NCBI RefSeq assembly: GCF_024746815.1
Contig: NZ_CP080525.1
Span: 3,404,501-3,468,500, forward strand
Length of the DNA: 64,000 nt
Origin: Mesorhizobium sp. AR07
Lineage (GTDB): Bacteria; Pseudomonadota; Alphaproteobacteria; Rhizobiales; Rhizobiaceae
Direction: 5' to 3'
Shown: piece after piece, positions 1 to 8,330 of the stretch
How the letters are laid out: every line of letters begins with the position of its first letter
Position numbering within the stretch: the first letter of the stretch is position 1
The notes under the pieces: model-generated
What the model saw: the letters and a program-made list of their open reading frames with translations, nothing else
What the model was told of the DNA's origin: nothing
Databases searched by the model: none
Made by a program: the position numbers and the translations under genes

Positions 1-798
1 TACATTCTCCCAAGGGATCAGGACGTTGTCGTAGATAACCAGAGCGTCGATTTCGTCGACACGATTGGACAACGGATAGTCCTCCGCCGGCGCGCGTCCG
101 GCAAAGCCGGTACGGGTGATGAAGCGGAGATCCGGTGAGGAGAAATCGCAGATGAAGCCGACGGCATAGTCGGACAGCTTCTCATCGCCCCAGTTGGCGA
201 TAGTGGGCTTTGTAAAAGCCTGGTTGGCATAGGCGGCAGCAGTTTCGTATTTAGCGCCGCGAACGATGATGCCGGCGTCCGTCTCTTTGACGACATGCAG
301 CAGCATGTCTGGGTCTTGATCCTGCGGCCGCTTCGAACGATCCCCCTTGGGATCGGTGTTTGCCGATACGTGGAATGGATCATTCTTGAGGACTGTGTTG
401 ATGTGCCGCTCGATGTTGGCGCCAAAACGCGGATCCACCTCGTTTAGCATTTCCCGGCCGTCGAACAGCGACCACATTTCGCCGACGGTCTCGTCGCCGA
501 CTCGAGTGACAATGCCCTTCACATCTTCCAGCACAGCATCGGTCGAGCGACGTTTGTCATGCCAGTCCTGCTGCGTGTAGGGTAACTTCAGCCCGATTGC
601 ATAGCGCTCGCCGCCATCTTCATAGGTCATCGTCGCGCTATGCTGCGGCTCATGGGCCATGTCGTAGATGCGCGCCCTTACATCGACGATGGGCTTGAAC
701 ATCGGATGAGTGGTGACGTCCTTGACACGCTCGCCATTGATCCACACCCGTCGACCATCACGGATGGACTCCCGATATTGGTTGCCGGTTCTGATCAT
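1..798 (-). CDS. HpaB-family FADH2-dependent monooxygenase, oxygenase component (3' end outside window)
   Basis: The first 266 codons are present; the frame is open to base 1, so the C-terminal part is missing. The sequence matches the 4-hydroxyphenylacetate 3-hydroxylase (HpaB/PheA1) family: an N-terminal part starting MIRTGNQYRESIRDGRRVWI, a central VVKETDAGIIVRGAK segment and an IYDNVLIPWENV segment at the cut. Members use reduced flavin from a partner reductase to hydroxylate aromatic or heteroaromatic rings. The ATG at 798 is preceded by a good AAGGAAGG Shine-Dalgarno. It lies 45 bp after the flavin reductase on the same strand, so the two form a two-component enzyme. The substrate cannot be read from the sequence; the hut-like neighbours make an imidazole or aromatic amino acid derivative plausible. 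Confidence 0.85.
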   Translation of the reverse strand, partial: MIRTGNQYRESIRDGRRVWINGERVKDVTTHPMFKPIVDVRARIYDMAHEPQHSATMTYEDGGERYAIGLKLPYTQQDWHDKRRSTDAVLEDVKGIVTRVGDETVGEMWSLFDGREMLNEVDPRFGANIERHINTVLKNDPFHVSANTDPKGDRSKRPQDQDPDMLLHVVKETDAGIIVRGAKYETAAAYANQAFTKPTIANWGDEKLSDYAVGFICDFSSPDLRFITRTGFAGRAPAEDYPLSNRVDEIDALVIYDNVLIPWENV

Positions 799-843
799 TG
801 AAATGCCTTCCTTTCAGGACTTCACGTCTGCGCGCTGGCAGTG

Positions 844-1407
844 CTAGTTGCTCGTTGGCAATGTGGCCGGGTGGCAATACGCCCGCCGACAATGCGCCAG
901 TGGCGCTCTCTGGGTGGCGGTCACGTCCACCACACGGCCAACAAAAATGGTGTGGGTTCCGACGTCGTGACTGCTATGCACGACGCAGTCGAAGGTGCTT
1001 GCAGCGTCAGGCAGACGCGCGGCGCCAGTCGCGGCAGGTTCCCATTCCGCACAGCTGAAGTCGAAAGCCTGGCCCTCGCGTGGATGACCAGCAAACACAT
1101 CGGAGATGCTATCTTGGTGGGCGGCGAGAAGATTGACGCAGAACACTCCGTTTGCGTCGATTGCCTCACGGGCAGGACTGCGACGATTGACACATACGAG
1201 TAGCATTGGCGGATCCGCTGAAACGGAAGCCATCGCGCTGACGGTCACACCGAACAAACCGGCCTGCCCATCGGTGGTAATGATGTTGACACTAGTCACC
1301 GCGCCACTCATCGCGGAAACAAAGGCCGTGCGATCGACGGTCGGAAATCTCGGCTCGACAGCCGTCAATGCCGGCGAAGGGGTATCCGATTTTTGAAGTG
1401 TCGACAT
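844..1407 (-). CDS. Flavin reductase (HpaC-like) partner of the upstream-strand monooxygenase
   Basis: A 187-residue protein of the flavin reductase / FMN-binding split-barrel family. It shows the usual N-terminal MSGAVTSVNIITTDGQAGLFGVTVSAMASVSADPPMLLV pattern in shortened form (GVT-SA-xSVS-xxPP-L) and the FCVNLLAA segment. It should reduce FMN or FAD with NAD(P)H and pass the flavin to the HpaB-like oxygenase 45 bp downstream. The C-terminus (HCRRAYCHPATLPTSN) departs from the usual GxY ending of this family. The ribosome site before 1407 is weak (GAAAGACG). The 130 bp between this start and the aroQ-like gene contains a candidate GntR site. Confidence 0.85.
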   Translation of the reverse strand: MSTLQKSDTPSPALTAVEPRFPTVDRTAFVSAMSGAVTSVNIITTDGQAGLFGVTVSAMASVSADPPMLLVCVNRRSPAREAIDANGVFCVNLLAAHQDSISDVFAGHPREGQAFDFSCAEWEPAATGAARLPDAASTFDCVVHSSHDVGTHTIFVGRVVDVTATQRAPLAHCRRAYCHPATLPTSN

Positions 1408-1474
1408 TTTTTCGTCTTTCGACTTGCCTATCGAGAATGCTCAATGGGCAAAATATCGCGGCAAAAGCGTCATT

Positions 1475-1490
1475 TGTATAATAGAACTTA
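1475..1490. promoter_or_regulatory. Candidate GntR operator upstream of the monooxygenase genes
   Basis: The reverse complement reads TAAGTTCTATTATACA. Its CTATTATACA half agrees at 9 of 10 positions with CTATCATACA in the site upstream of the HutC-like gntR gene. It lies 70-80 bp upstream of the flavin reductase start. This is a pattern match only. Confidence 0.25.
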
Positions 1491-1536
1491 GATATCCGTT
1501 GGCTCGGTATTCCTGATCCAACGCGGCTGTCGAAAA

Positions 1537-1986
1537 TCAGATTTCTTTGAAATGGCGTATGATCGCTTCAATCGCGAACTCGTATCCGGCAGGCCCCAAG
1601 CCTATCAGGCATCCGGAGATGACATGGGAAATAAAGGAATGGTGGCGGATCGGTTCACGCTTGAAGACGTTGCTTACATGGACCTGGAAGACAGGACCGC
1701 TAAACCCGACTAAGGCGTCCATCAAGCCGAGGGATGTATAGGAGAGGCTGCCGCCGTTGATGACCAAACCGTCAGCCTCCCTTCGCGCGTCGTGAATCCA
1801 ATCGATAAGGGTGCCCTCGTTGCTCGACTGGCGAAAACGTAGGGACGCGCCACTCTGTTGCGCTCTGTCACGGCATAAGCGTTCAATGTCCGGAAGAGTA
1901 AGCCGGCCATACAACCCGGAGGGGTCCAACCCGTAGAGATTGGTGTTCGGGCCGTTCAGAACGTCAATCTTTAATGTGTCCGACAT
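1537..1986 (-). CDS. Type II 3-dehydroquinate dehydratase (AroQ)-family protein with altered active site
   Basis: A 149-residue protein, the usual length for type II dehydroquinase, with recognisable NGPNTN (11-16), FRQSSNEGTLIDWIH (51-65), VINGGS (75-80) and VHVSN..RE..RHHS (102-117) blocks. The catalytic Tyr (Y26), substrate Asn (N77) and His (H103) appear conserved. The family's loop Arg becomes Asp (D21), the Glu before VHxSN becomes Gln (Q101) and the NPGAYTHTS motif becomes NGGSLSYTS. It is therefore probably a paralogue that acts on another substrate, not the housekeeping shikimate enzyme. The ATG is preceded by GAGGGAAAG. It sits between the monooxygenase pair and the RibF-like gene. 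Confidence 0.8.
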   Translation of the reverse strand: MSDTLKIDVLNGPNTNLYGLDPSGLYGRLTLPDIERLCRDRAQQSGASLRFRQSSNEGTLIDWIHDARREADGLVINGGSLSYTSLGLMDALVGFSGPVFQVHVSNVFKREPIRHHSFISHVISGCLIGLGPAGYEFAIEAIIRHFKEI

Positions 1987-2196
1987 TCTTTCCCTCGAGT
2001 TGAAACATGGTCCCGATCACCGGCAACTTTGGCACGCCAGGGTCCCAGTGAGGCGCGACAGCGGCTGCAGTTGGCGAGGTGCCTCCGCGCCCCAACGGCA
2101 CGCCCCATTTCAGTTCTAGGGTCCAGATATTCAACTGTCCGGCCTAAGCCGATCGTTCCGCGAACGTCGATCTTGGACACACGGTATCCACCGCCG

Positions 2197-3159
2197 CTAT
2201 TTTCTCGAGCGGGCAAGAAAGTCGATGAACAAGGATGGCTGCGCCGCCGATGCCACGTGCAGTGGACTGTCAAGCGACAGCATCACCCTTCCCGGAGAAT
2301 CAATAGTAATCCGGCCAGACAGCAACGGAATTGTCTCGCCAATTCGCCTCAACGCCACCTCGTAGCGGCCACGTTCGGGAATCAGTAAGGCTTCGGGCCA
2401 TCGGGTTGTCCACTCGCCTGATTGGCGGATTGCCTCGGACGGTAAGTCGACCTCGAAACCCCAGTTGTAGCCGAGCATTTCGTTCGCATCCTCGATATTG
2501 CCCGCCAACAAAAGGTTGCGCACCAGCGTCGACGAACAACGCACATCACCCCATTCGATCTCGTCGACGGCGGTCACCGAAAACCCGCGGTTCTGCCCCA
2601 TGCATCGCAACAGATTCACATCGCCGCGGCGGCGCGCGCCAAAACGAAAGTCGCGCCCGACAACCAGATGTGAAATGCCCAACCCGCAGACAAGAATGTC
2701 ATCGACGAACTGTTCTGGTTGCTGGCTGGCGAATGAATGGTCGAAACGCGGGCTGTACAGGAAACTCATGCCGAAGCGCGAAAATGTCTCCATCTTGCTG
2801 GCCGGCGTGCTCAGTCGGAAGGCGCCGGCCTCCGGCGCGAACAATTGGCGCGGGTGGGGCTCCACCGACATGACGCCAATCGGTTTCAGTCCCGCCTGCT
2901 CTGTGGCTACATCCAACAGCGCCTGATGCCCACGATGGAACCCGTCGAAGTTGCCCAGAAGTATGACGCCTCCCTTCAGCGTATCCGGTGCGACGGCCGC
3001 GTCGGTCACCAGGTGCAAGGGACACCCGGACGTTTTGGTGTGAAAGGCATCGTCATCAGACAAGATGTCTTGCGAGCAATACGGTTGCCGCTGCGCATCG
3101 CATGAAGCGCCAGACCGCCACAGCTTGATTGGGTTCTGGGTTTCGATCATCTGTTCCAT
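2197..3159 (-). CDS. RibF-like FAD synthetase (FMN adenylyltransferase domain)
   Basis: A 320-residue protein. After an atypical N-terminal extension of about 60 residues comes the nucleotidyltransferase signature LLGNFDGFHRGHQ, then GRDFRFGARRRG and SSTLVRNLLLAGNIEDANEMLGY, all typical of the FAD synthetase half of RibF. The C-terminal third lacks the flavokinase motifs, so it may only adenylate FMN. A dedicated flavin-cofactor gene beside a two-component flavin monooxygenase fits local supply of FAD. It is in line with the aroQ-like gene, separated by 210 bp in which no gene is seen. Confidence 0.8.
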   Translation of the reverse strand: MEQMIETQNPIKLWRSGASCDAQRQPYCSQDILSDDDAFHTKTSGCPLHLVTDAAVAPDTLKGGVILLGNFDGFHRGHQALLDVATEQAGLKPIGVMSVEPHPRQLFAPEAGAFRLSTPASKMETFSRFGMSFLYSPRFDHSFASQQPEQFVDDILVCGLGISHLVVGRDFRFGARRRGDVNLLRCMGQNRGFSVTAVDEIEWGDVRCSSTLVRNLLLAGNIEDANEMLGYNWGFEVDLPSEAIRQSGEWTTRWPEALLIPERGRYEVALRRIGETIPLLSGRITIDSPGRVMLSLDSPLHVASAAQPSLFIDFLARSRK

Positions 3160-3263
3160 GGTTCGAAAAGCTAGTCTACTTTCAGGCCTCAGGAAAATAT
3201 CAAACCAAAAGCATCAGCATCAGGATCGCCGATCTAGTCCCATCATCGATTGATTGCCGGGCT

Positions 3264-3833
3264 TCAAATTTCCGGCGCGAAAACGGCGATCAGACAGTCC
3301 CCACCGTCAGGCACTGCCACCTCCAATTGAGCGGCGTCGCGCGCCACCAGCGTCTGGCCGGGCCCCACACGGAGGGCTGCAACCCAACATGGGGCGCCAA
3401 CAACGTGGACTGCGACAAGACCGCCTCGCGGCACGCACAGCGTCTCGTTCACGCTGCAGCGCAGCGTTCGGACTGTGCTGCTCCAACGCACGCGCCTCGT
3501 CATCACGTTCATAACCAGCGCGGAACCAGATGATAAGCGCGTCTTTGGCGAAAGCGCGCTATCAAACCGATAGGGTGCCAGATGATCCAACACCACCTCA
3601 GACCCATCGGCAAAGCTCAAGACGAGCGGATTCTCACTCAACCGGATGATCGTGCGGTCGATTCCTGGAAAGGAGGAAAATTGCGCGTCGTCGACAATAG
3701 GAGCACGGCTGATGCGAATATCGAAATCCGCGTGCGTGGCTTCCTCCGGCAGCAGAAGGACATCCTCGGTGACCCCCCTGCCGTTCTTCCAGGCAGTCCT
3801 GTGATAGGCGTCCTGCGACAGTAGTTGGAGCAT
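3264..3833 (-). CDS. hutD: HutD/Ves family protein
   Basis: About 189 residues with the HutD signature: YHRTAWKNGRGVTEDVLL near the N-terminus, FDIRISRAPI, FSSFPGIDRTI and a C-terminal VAVPDGGDCLIAVF. HutD proteins are cupin-like and typically accompany histidine-utilisation genes; their role is thought to be regulatory, perhaps limiting urocanate or formylglutamate. I chose ATG 3833, with an AAAGG about nine bases upstream, over the TTG two codons earlier. Its presence is one of the strongest links of this cluster to histidine-like substrates. The 215 bp up to the livK-like gene holds nothing recognisable. Confidence 0.85.
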   Translation of the reverse strand: MLQLLSQDAYHRTAWKNGRGVTEDVLLLPEEATHADFDIRISRAPIVDDAQFSSFPGIDRTIIRLSENPLVLSFADGSEVVLDHLAPYRFDSALSPKTRLSSGSALVMNVMTRRVRWSSTVRTLRCSVNETLCVPRGGLVAVHVVGAPCWVAALRVGPGQTLVARDAAQLEVAVPDGGDCLIAVFAPEI

Positions 3834-4053
3834 CTGCAATTACCTTTGGATGGATTCACATGACCTCGCGTCTGTAATGGCCGGCTGTGTCCATTCGTTT
3901 CTTTCCATTATTAGGTTCGGGCATGCGACCCCGGGCTCGTTGCAACCGCGCACCTCGGCACCACATGCATGGCACCAGCACCACGCTTCCAAGTAGACAG
4001 ACGAGGAATTGGATGGTGGGGCAGCCCAACGGCTTCCCCACCACGTTGCAGGT

Positions 4054-5196
4054 TCAATGATCGGTCCAAGCGCCGTCCTTGACTTCCTTGATCTCGATCT
4101 CGACCGGTATCTCGGTCTGGCCGCTGCTGTCGAAGCTAGTAGTGCCCAGAACGCCGTCATACTTGATGGCGCGGATCGCATCGGCAAGCGCCTTCTTGTC
4201 CTGGATGCCCTTGTCCTTGATTGCCGTCAGAAGGATGTTGGTCGCGTCGAAGGCGTATTTTGTATAAGGGCTTTCAGGATCAGCGAACTTGCGCGCCGCA
4301 TAATCCTTGTCGAGCTGATCGATCTTGGGATTGCTCTGCGACTTGGGATAGCTCACCATCGTGCCGTTGGCGGCATCGCCGGCAATCTTGATAAACTCGG
4401 GATCATAAAAGCCAGAGATGCCGATCATCGGCACCTTCAAGCCGAGTTCGATCATCTGCTTTCGCAAGATGCCCGCTTCGGTAATTACGCCGCCGAAATA
4501 CACTGCGTCGGGCGACAGGCCTTTAATGCGCGTCAGAATAGCGCGGAAATCCGTGGTACCGACCGGAGCTGCTTCAGAGGCGATGATTTCACCGCCCTTC
4601 TCCTTGTAGAATTCGGTAAACCACTTGGCGTTGCCCTGCCCGTAGTCAGTCGTGTCGGAGACGATCGCAATCTTCTTCGCCTTGAGATCGCCGGCTGCCC
4701 ACACCGCAAGCGGTTTGTTTTCATTGACCAGCGTCGGCGTGACGCGGGTAACAAAGGGCAGGTTCATTTCGGTGATCTTGGGGCTGATCGCGCCCCAGAC
4801 GATGAAGGGCATCTGATAGCGATCGAACTGTGGGATCGTCGCAAGCGCGACGGAACTGTTCCAGTGGCCGATGGCGCCGACGACTTGAGGGTCGTTGACG
4901 AGTTTCAGGGCAGCTGCGACGCCGGTCTGCGGATCGGCGGCATCGTCAAGCACTACAGGTTCCACATCAAAGGGGAATCCGTTTGCGTTGGCCTGCTCGA
5001 TGGCGAGCAGGAATCCGTTTTCGGCGCCAATCCCTTGCGGGGCGTTGCCGCCGCTTATCGGGCCTAGAAACCCGAGTTTGATCGTGTCTTTTGCGCTGGC
5101 CGTCTGACCAAGCGACACGGTGATGGCGGCAGCTGCCGCGGTTGCTAAGCTCACGCGCCAGATTGTGGACAACGTGTCACAAAATCGATTCCCCAT
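4054..5196 (-). CDS. Branched-chain amino acid-type ABC transporter substrate-binding protein (LivK family)
   Basis: A 380-residue periplasmic protein with a signal peptide (about residues 1-35, ending SLGQTASA) and the Peripla_BP_6 fold: IKLGFLGPISGGNAPQG, WNSSVALATIPQFDRYQMP, TDYGQGNAKWFTEF and a C-terminal LLTAIKDKGIQDKKALADAI. The start has AAGGAGC seven bases upstream. It is divergent from livHMGF (243 bp between), which encode the matching permeases and ATPases. Family ligands include branched and aromatic amino acids, amides and aromatic acids; the ligand here is unknown. Confidence 0.92.
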   Translation of the reverse strand: MGNRFCDTLSTIWRVSLATAAAAAITVSLGQTASAKDTIKLGFLGPISGGNAPQGIGAENGFLLAIEQANANGFPFDVEPVVLDDAADPQTGVAAALKLVNDPQVVGAIGHWNSSVALATIPQFDRYQMPFIVWGAISPKITEMNLPFVTRVTPTLVNENKPLAVWAAGDLKAKKIAIVSDTTDYGQGNAKWFTEFYKEKGGEIIASEAAPVGTTDFRAILTRIKGLSPDAVYFGGVITEAGILRKQMIELGLKVPMIGISGFYDPEFIKIAGDAANGTMVSYPKSQSNPKIDQLDKDYAARKFADPESPYTKYAFDATNILLTAIKDKGIQDKKALADAIRAIKYDGVLGTTSFDSSGQTEIPVEIEIKEVKDGAWTDH

Positions 5197-5438
5197 TGAG
5201 TGCTCCTTTTATCGCCTGCGAAAGCGCGGCGTCGTTAGCGCCTGCTTGTGCTGTGGGCGCTGAGGAAGATTGCACTGAGGCTAAGTCGCATAAAATTCGT
5301 TTTTCCTGATCTAGAGATGCGGAAATTGCGCGGCTCAGTACCCTTGCAATTGAGCGCGATAATCTGCGATCCGGATATAGTGGTAGTGCTTGGATGGTTT
5401 GGCTCGTCCGGGCGAAGAGCTAAACGGGGAGTGAGCCC
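5197..5438. promoter_or_regulatory. Divergent promoter region between livK-like and livHMGF genes
   Basis: These 242 bp separate divergent transport genes and must hold both promoters. A weak match to the GntR-type pattern (GGATATAGTGGTA, 5373-5385) lies about 55 bp before livH. No strong -35/-10 pair stands out. Confidence 0.4.
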
Positions 5439-6359
5439 ATGGGCACCGAACTGCTGCAGCAGGGGTTAAACTGGATAACCTTAGGATGCATTTACACGTT
5501 GATCGCCGTTGGCTTCAGCTTACTGTTCGGCGTGTTGAAGGTAATCCACTTTTCTCACGGCGATGTTGCGCTCGTTGCGCCCTTCATTGCGCTGGCGACC
5601 CTACAGGCAATGTTGGGTTCGCTGTCGGGCAGCAGCGGTGGGCTCATCCTCTTTGTTGCGTGCGCAATCGCCGTTCTGGCTATCGGGCTCTTGGGGGTCT
5701 TTTTGGATTGGCTTGTAATAGGCCGCTTTCGCGACGCGCCGCCGATGATGGCATTGGTGGCTACCGTGGCCCTCGGTATCGTCTTACGTGAGTCCGTCCG
5801 GCATCTGTTTCCGAACGGAAGCAATCCTCAGCCTTTCCCGCTGCTCGTTGAGACCAGCGTTGCCTTACCTGGCGTTGGCACGATCCCAGGGTTCAACATC
5901 TTGGTGATCACGACCTCGGTAACCGTCATCGTTCTACTGTTCGTTCTCCTGCAGCGGACACCAGCCGGCATCCGTATTCGTGCAGTGTCGCAGGATCAAC
6001 AGATAGCCCGGCTGATGGCTATAAATCCACGCCGCGTGTTTCGATCCACCTTCTTTATCGCGTCCGCAATCGGCGGCGTTGGCGGCCTGTTCTATTCCAG
6101 TTATGCCGGCGTGGCTCGCTTCGACTTTGGCATTCAAGCCGGGTTAATCGGCTTCTCCGCGGCGGTCGTCGGGGGCCTTGGAAGCATGCCCGGCGCTATT
6201 GTGGGGAGCATTCTGATCGCGGGGCTTGATACATTCGTCCAGGCAGTTGTCCCCAACGGGGCTGCTTTCCGGCTCGTATTCGCCTTTGCTCTTGTCATTG
6301 TCGTGCTCGTCTTCAAGCCATCCGGCTTGTTGGGTCGAACGCTTGTCGAAAAGGTGTGA
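5439..6359 (+). CDS. livH: ABC transporter permease LivH
   Basis: A 306-residue inner-membrane permease of the LivH type: it starts in the LNWITLGCIYTLIAVGFSLL helix and has FGVLKVIHFSHGDVALVAPF, ISQD-like AVSQDQQIARLMAIN (the EAA loop) and GLGSMPGAIVGSILIA. About eight membrane segments are visible. ATG 5439 is preceded by GGGGAG. It is the first gene of a tightly packed livHMGF operon. Together with the divergent binding protein it imports an amino acid or related acid. Confidence 0.93.
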   Translation: MGTELLQQGLNWITLGCIYTLIAVGFSLLFGVLKVIHFSHGDVALVAPFIALATLQAMLGSLSGSSGGLILFVACAIAVLAIGLLGVFLDWLVIGRFRDAPPMMALVATVALGIVLRESVRHLFPNGSNPQPFPLLVETSVALPGVGTIPGFNILVITTSVTVIVLLFVLLQRTPAGIRIRAVSQDQQIARLMAINPRRVFRSTFFIASAIGGVGGLFYSSYAGVARFDFGIQAGLIGFSAAVVGGLGSMPGAIVGSILIAGLDTFVQAVVPNGAAFRLVFAFALVIVVLVFKPSGLLGRTLVEKV

Positions 6360-6363
6360 AGCG

Positions 6364-7545
6364 ATGAGTGCCACAGCTGTCTCGTCAAGAACCCAGTCCT
6401 TTCCAGTCCGAGATGTTCTCACTGTCGGGGTGGTCGAATTGTTGGGAGCTGCGGCGCTGCGACAATTTCTGCTTTCAGACGATTGGCGGATCGTAGCGGG
6501 ACTGCTCGTCGCGTTTGGTGCCTGTCTCGCGATCCTTCAGAGGCGAGGTGACATCGAGGATCTGATCATCGGCAGTTTTGAGCGCTCGCGTCTTCTGGCG
6601 GCTTGTCTCGGGATTGCGGTCGTGACGCTGTTCCCGTTCCTGCTGGCCGGCAACACCTACGCGCTCCATTTGCTGATCGTGGGGCAGCTCTATGCCGTTC
6701 TAGCGCTGGCGCTCAATTTCCAACTCGGAAGCGCCAACATCCCGAATTTTGCTACGGGTGCCTCATATGGTATCGGCGCGTACGCATCTGCCCTGTTGGC
6801 AATCAATTTCGGTGTCAGCTTCTGGCTCGCGCTGCCTGCGGCCGCAGTTGTCGCGACGGCATTTGGCTTCCTTCTTGGCTTGCCCTCAATGCGTGCCAAA
6901 GAGAGTTACCTAGCGCTGGTCACGATCGCATTCGGGGTTGTCATTCAACAATTGCTGAATAACTTTGATTGGACGGGCGGTCCAAACGGCTTGGTCGGAA
7001 TTCCGGTGCCGAGCCTGTTCGGACACTCCTTCGCATCGCCCATCACGATTTTCGGCTTTTCACTGCCCAGCCAGGCAAACTTCTACTACCTGTCGGCTGT
7101 CCTGGTGGGCATCAGCATCTTGTCGGCACAGCGCCTGCACGGATCGCGGGTGGGCCTGGCATGGAATGCCCTTCGAGCGGACGAGTTGGCTGCACGTTGC
7201 CAAGGCATCAATGTGACCTGGTACAAGGTCCTTGCTTTCGCGGTCGACGCATTCCTTGCTGCGTTCGCAGGTACGATCTATGCCTTTTATGTTGGCTTCA
7301 TATCCCCCGACAATTTCACCTTCCTCGTGTCCGTCACCATCATGACGATGGTCATCGTCGGCGGCATGGACAATACCCTGGGTGTCATCGTCGGCGCCAT
7401 GATGCTGACGTTGCTGCCCGAGAAACTACGCGCCTTTTCGGACTATCGCATCATGTTCTTCGGCATCGTGGTCATCTTGTTCCTGGTAATCCGTCCTCAA
7501 GGATTGTTCCCGCAGCGAATCCGCCGCTACGGAGGTGGATTATGA
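6364..7545 (+). CDS. livM: ABC transporter permease LivM
   Basis: A 393-residue permease starting at ATG 6364, four bases after the livH stop. After an N-terminal extension with two predicted helices it shows the LivM core: GQLYAVLALALNFQLGSANIPNFATGASYGIGAYASALL, LGLPSMRAKESYLALVTIAFGVV, NALRADELAARCQGINVTWYKVLAFAVDAFLAAFAG (quoted as landmarks), VIVGGMDNTLGVIVGAM and a final VIRPQGLFP. The gene overlaps livG by four bases (ATGA), which suggests translational coupling. Confidence 0.92.
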   Translation: MSATAVSSRTQSFPVRDVLTVGVVELLGAAALRQFLLSDDWRIVAGLLVAFGACLAILQRRGDIEDLIIGSFERSRLLAACLGIAVVTLFPFLLAGNTYALHLLIVGQLYAVLALALNFQLGSANIPNFATGASYGIGAYASALLAINFGVSFWLALPAAAVVATAFGFLLGLPSMRAKESYLALVTIAFGVVIQQLLNNFDWTGGPNGLVGIPVPSLFGHSFASPITIFGFSLPSQANFYYLSAVLVGISILSAQRLHGSRVGLAWNALRADELAARCQGINVTWYKVLAFAVDAFLAAFAGTIYAFYVGFISPDNFTFLVSVTIMTMVIVGGMDNTLGVIVGAMMLTLLPEKLRAFSDYRIMFFGIVVILFLVIRPQGLFPQRIRRYGGGL

Positions 7546-8330
7546 GCACTTCTGTATTGCGCGGCGAAGGCCTAACCATGCGTTTCGGCGGCCTCGTGGC
7601 TATCGATTCCGTCGATTTTTCGCTGCGTCCCGGAGAAATTCTCGGCATCATCGGTCCTAACGGTGCAGGCAAGTCGACTCTATTCAACGTCATTTCCGGG
7701 CTTTACAGGGCCAGCGCTGGCAAAGTGTTTCTTGGAGAGCGTCTGCTGAACGGCCAAGCCGCCCACAATGTCACCCGTTTTGGCATCGCCCGCACGTTCC
7801 AGTCTAGCCGGCTGTTTTCGGATCTAAGCGTCCTCGACAACGTCATCATCGGCATGCACACGCGCTTGCGAAGCGGCGTCCTCGATGCGCTGTTAAGACC
7901 ATCGAGGGCTCGGGCAGAACTGCTCATGGCAGCGGGGCACGCGAGCGAACTCCTGGCGGCGGTCTCGACCGGGTTGCACGCTCAGCGGCATCGGCCGGCC
8001 TGCGAACTCGCGCAGGCTGACAGGCGACGGCTCGAGATTGCCCGCGCGCTTGCCTCCGACCCCAAGGTGCTCATGCTCGACGAACCATCGTCAGGCATGG
8101 ACGATCGGGATACGGATGCTCTTATGAATGATATCCGCGCCATTTCGGCCCAGCGCCCGGATTTGTCGGTGATGATCATTGAGCACGATATGCGATTGGT
8201 GGCGGAATTGCCGCATCGTGTGATGGTGATCGACTACGGTCGAAAAATTGCCGATGGGCAGTTTGCCGACATTCGATCGATGCCGCGGGTGCAGGAAGCC
8301 TATCTAGGACGGAGGGCCAGCAATGCTTGA
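7542..8330 (+). CDS. livG: ABC transporter ATP-binding protein LivG
   Basis: A 262-residue ATPase with Walker A GPNGAGKSTLFN, the LivG-type ARTFQSSRLF loop and Walker B VLMLDEPSSGMD. The signature segment reads CELAQADRRRLEIARAL in place of LSGGxxRxLEIARAL, a departure in the C-loop (LAQAD for LSYGE/LSGGQ) that may weaken ATPase activity or mark sequence drift. The start overlaps the livM stop and has GGAGG just upstream. Confidence 0.92.
   Translation: MSTSVLRGEGLTMRFGGLVAIDSVDFSLRPGEILGIIGPNGAGKSTLFNVISGLYRASAGKVFLGERLLNGQAAHNVTRFGIARTFQSSRLFSDLSVLDNVIIGMHTRLRSGVLDALLRPSRARAELLMAAGHASELLAAVSTGLHAQRHRPACELAQADRRRLEIARALASDPKVLMLDEPSSGMDDRDTDALMNDIRAISAQRPDLSVMIIEHDMRLVAELPHRVMVIDYGRKIADGQFADIRSMPRVQEAYLGRRASNA

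Noticed and set aside
4009..5067. A 352-codon + strand frame opposite the livK-like gene
   Set aside because: Complement of a well-supported binding-protein gene with a signal peptide and ribosome site; no recognisable protein pattern.
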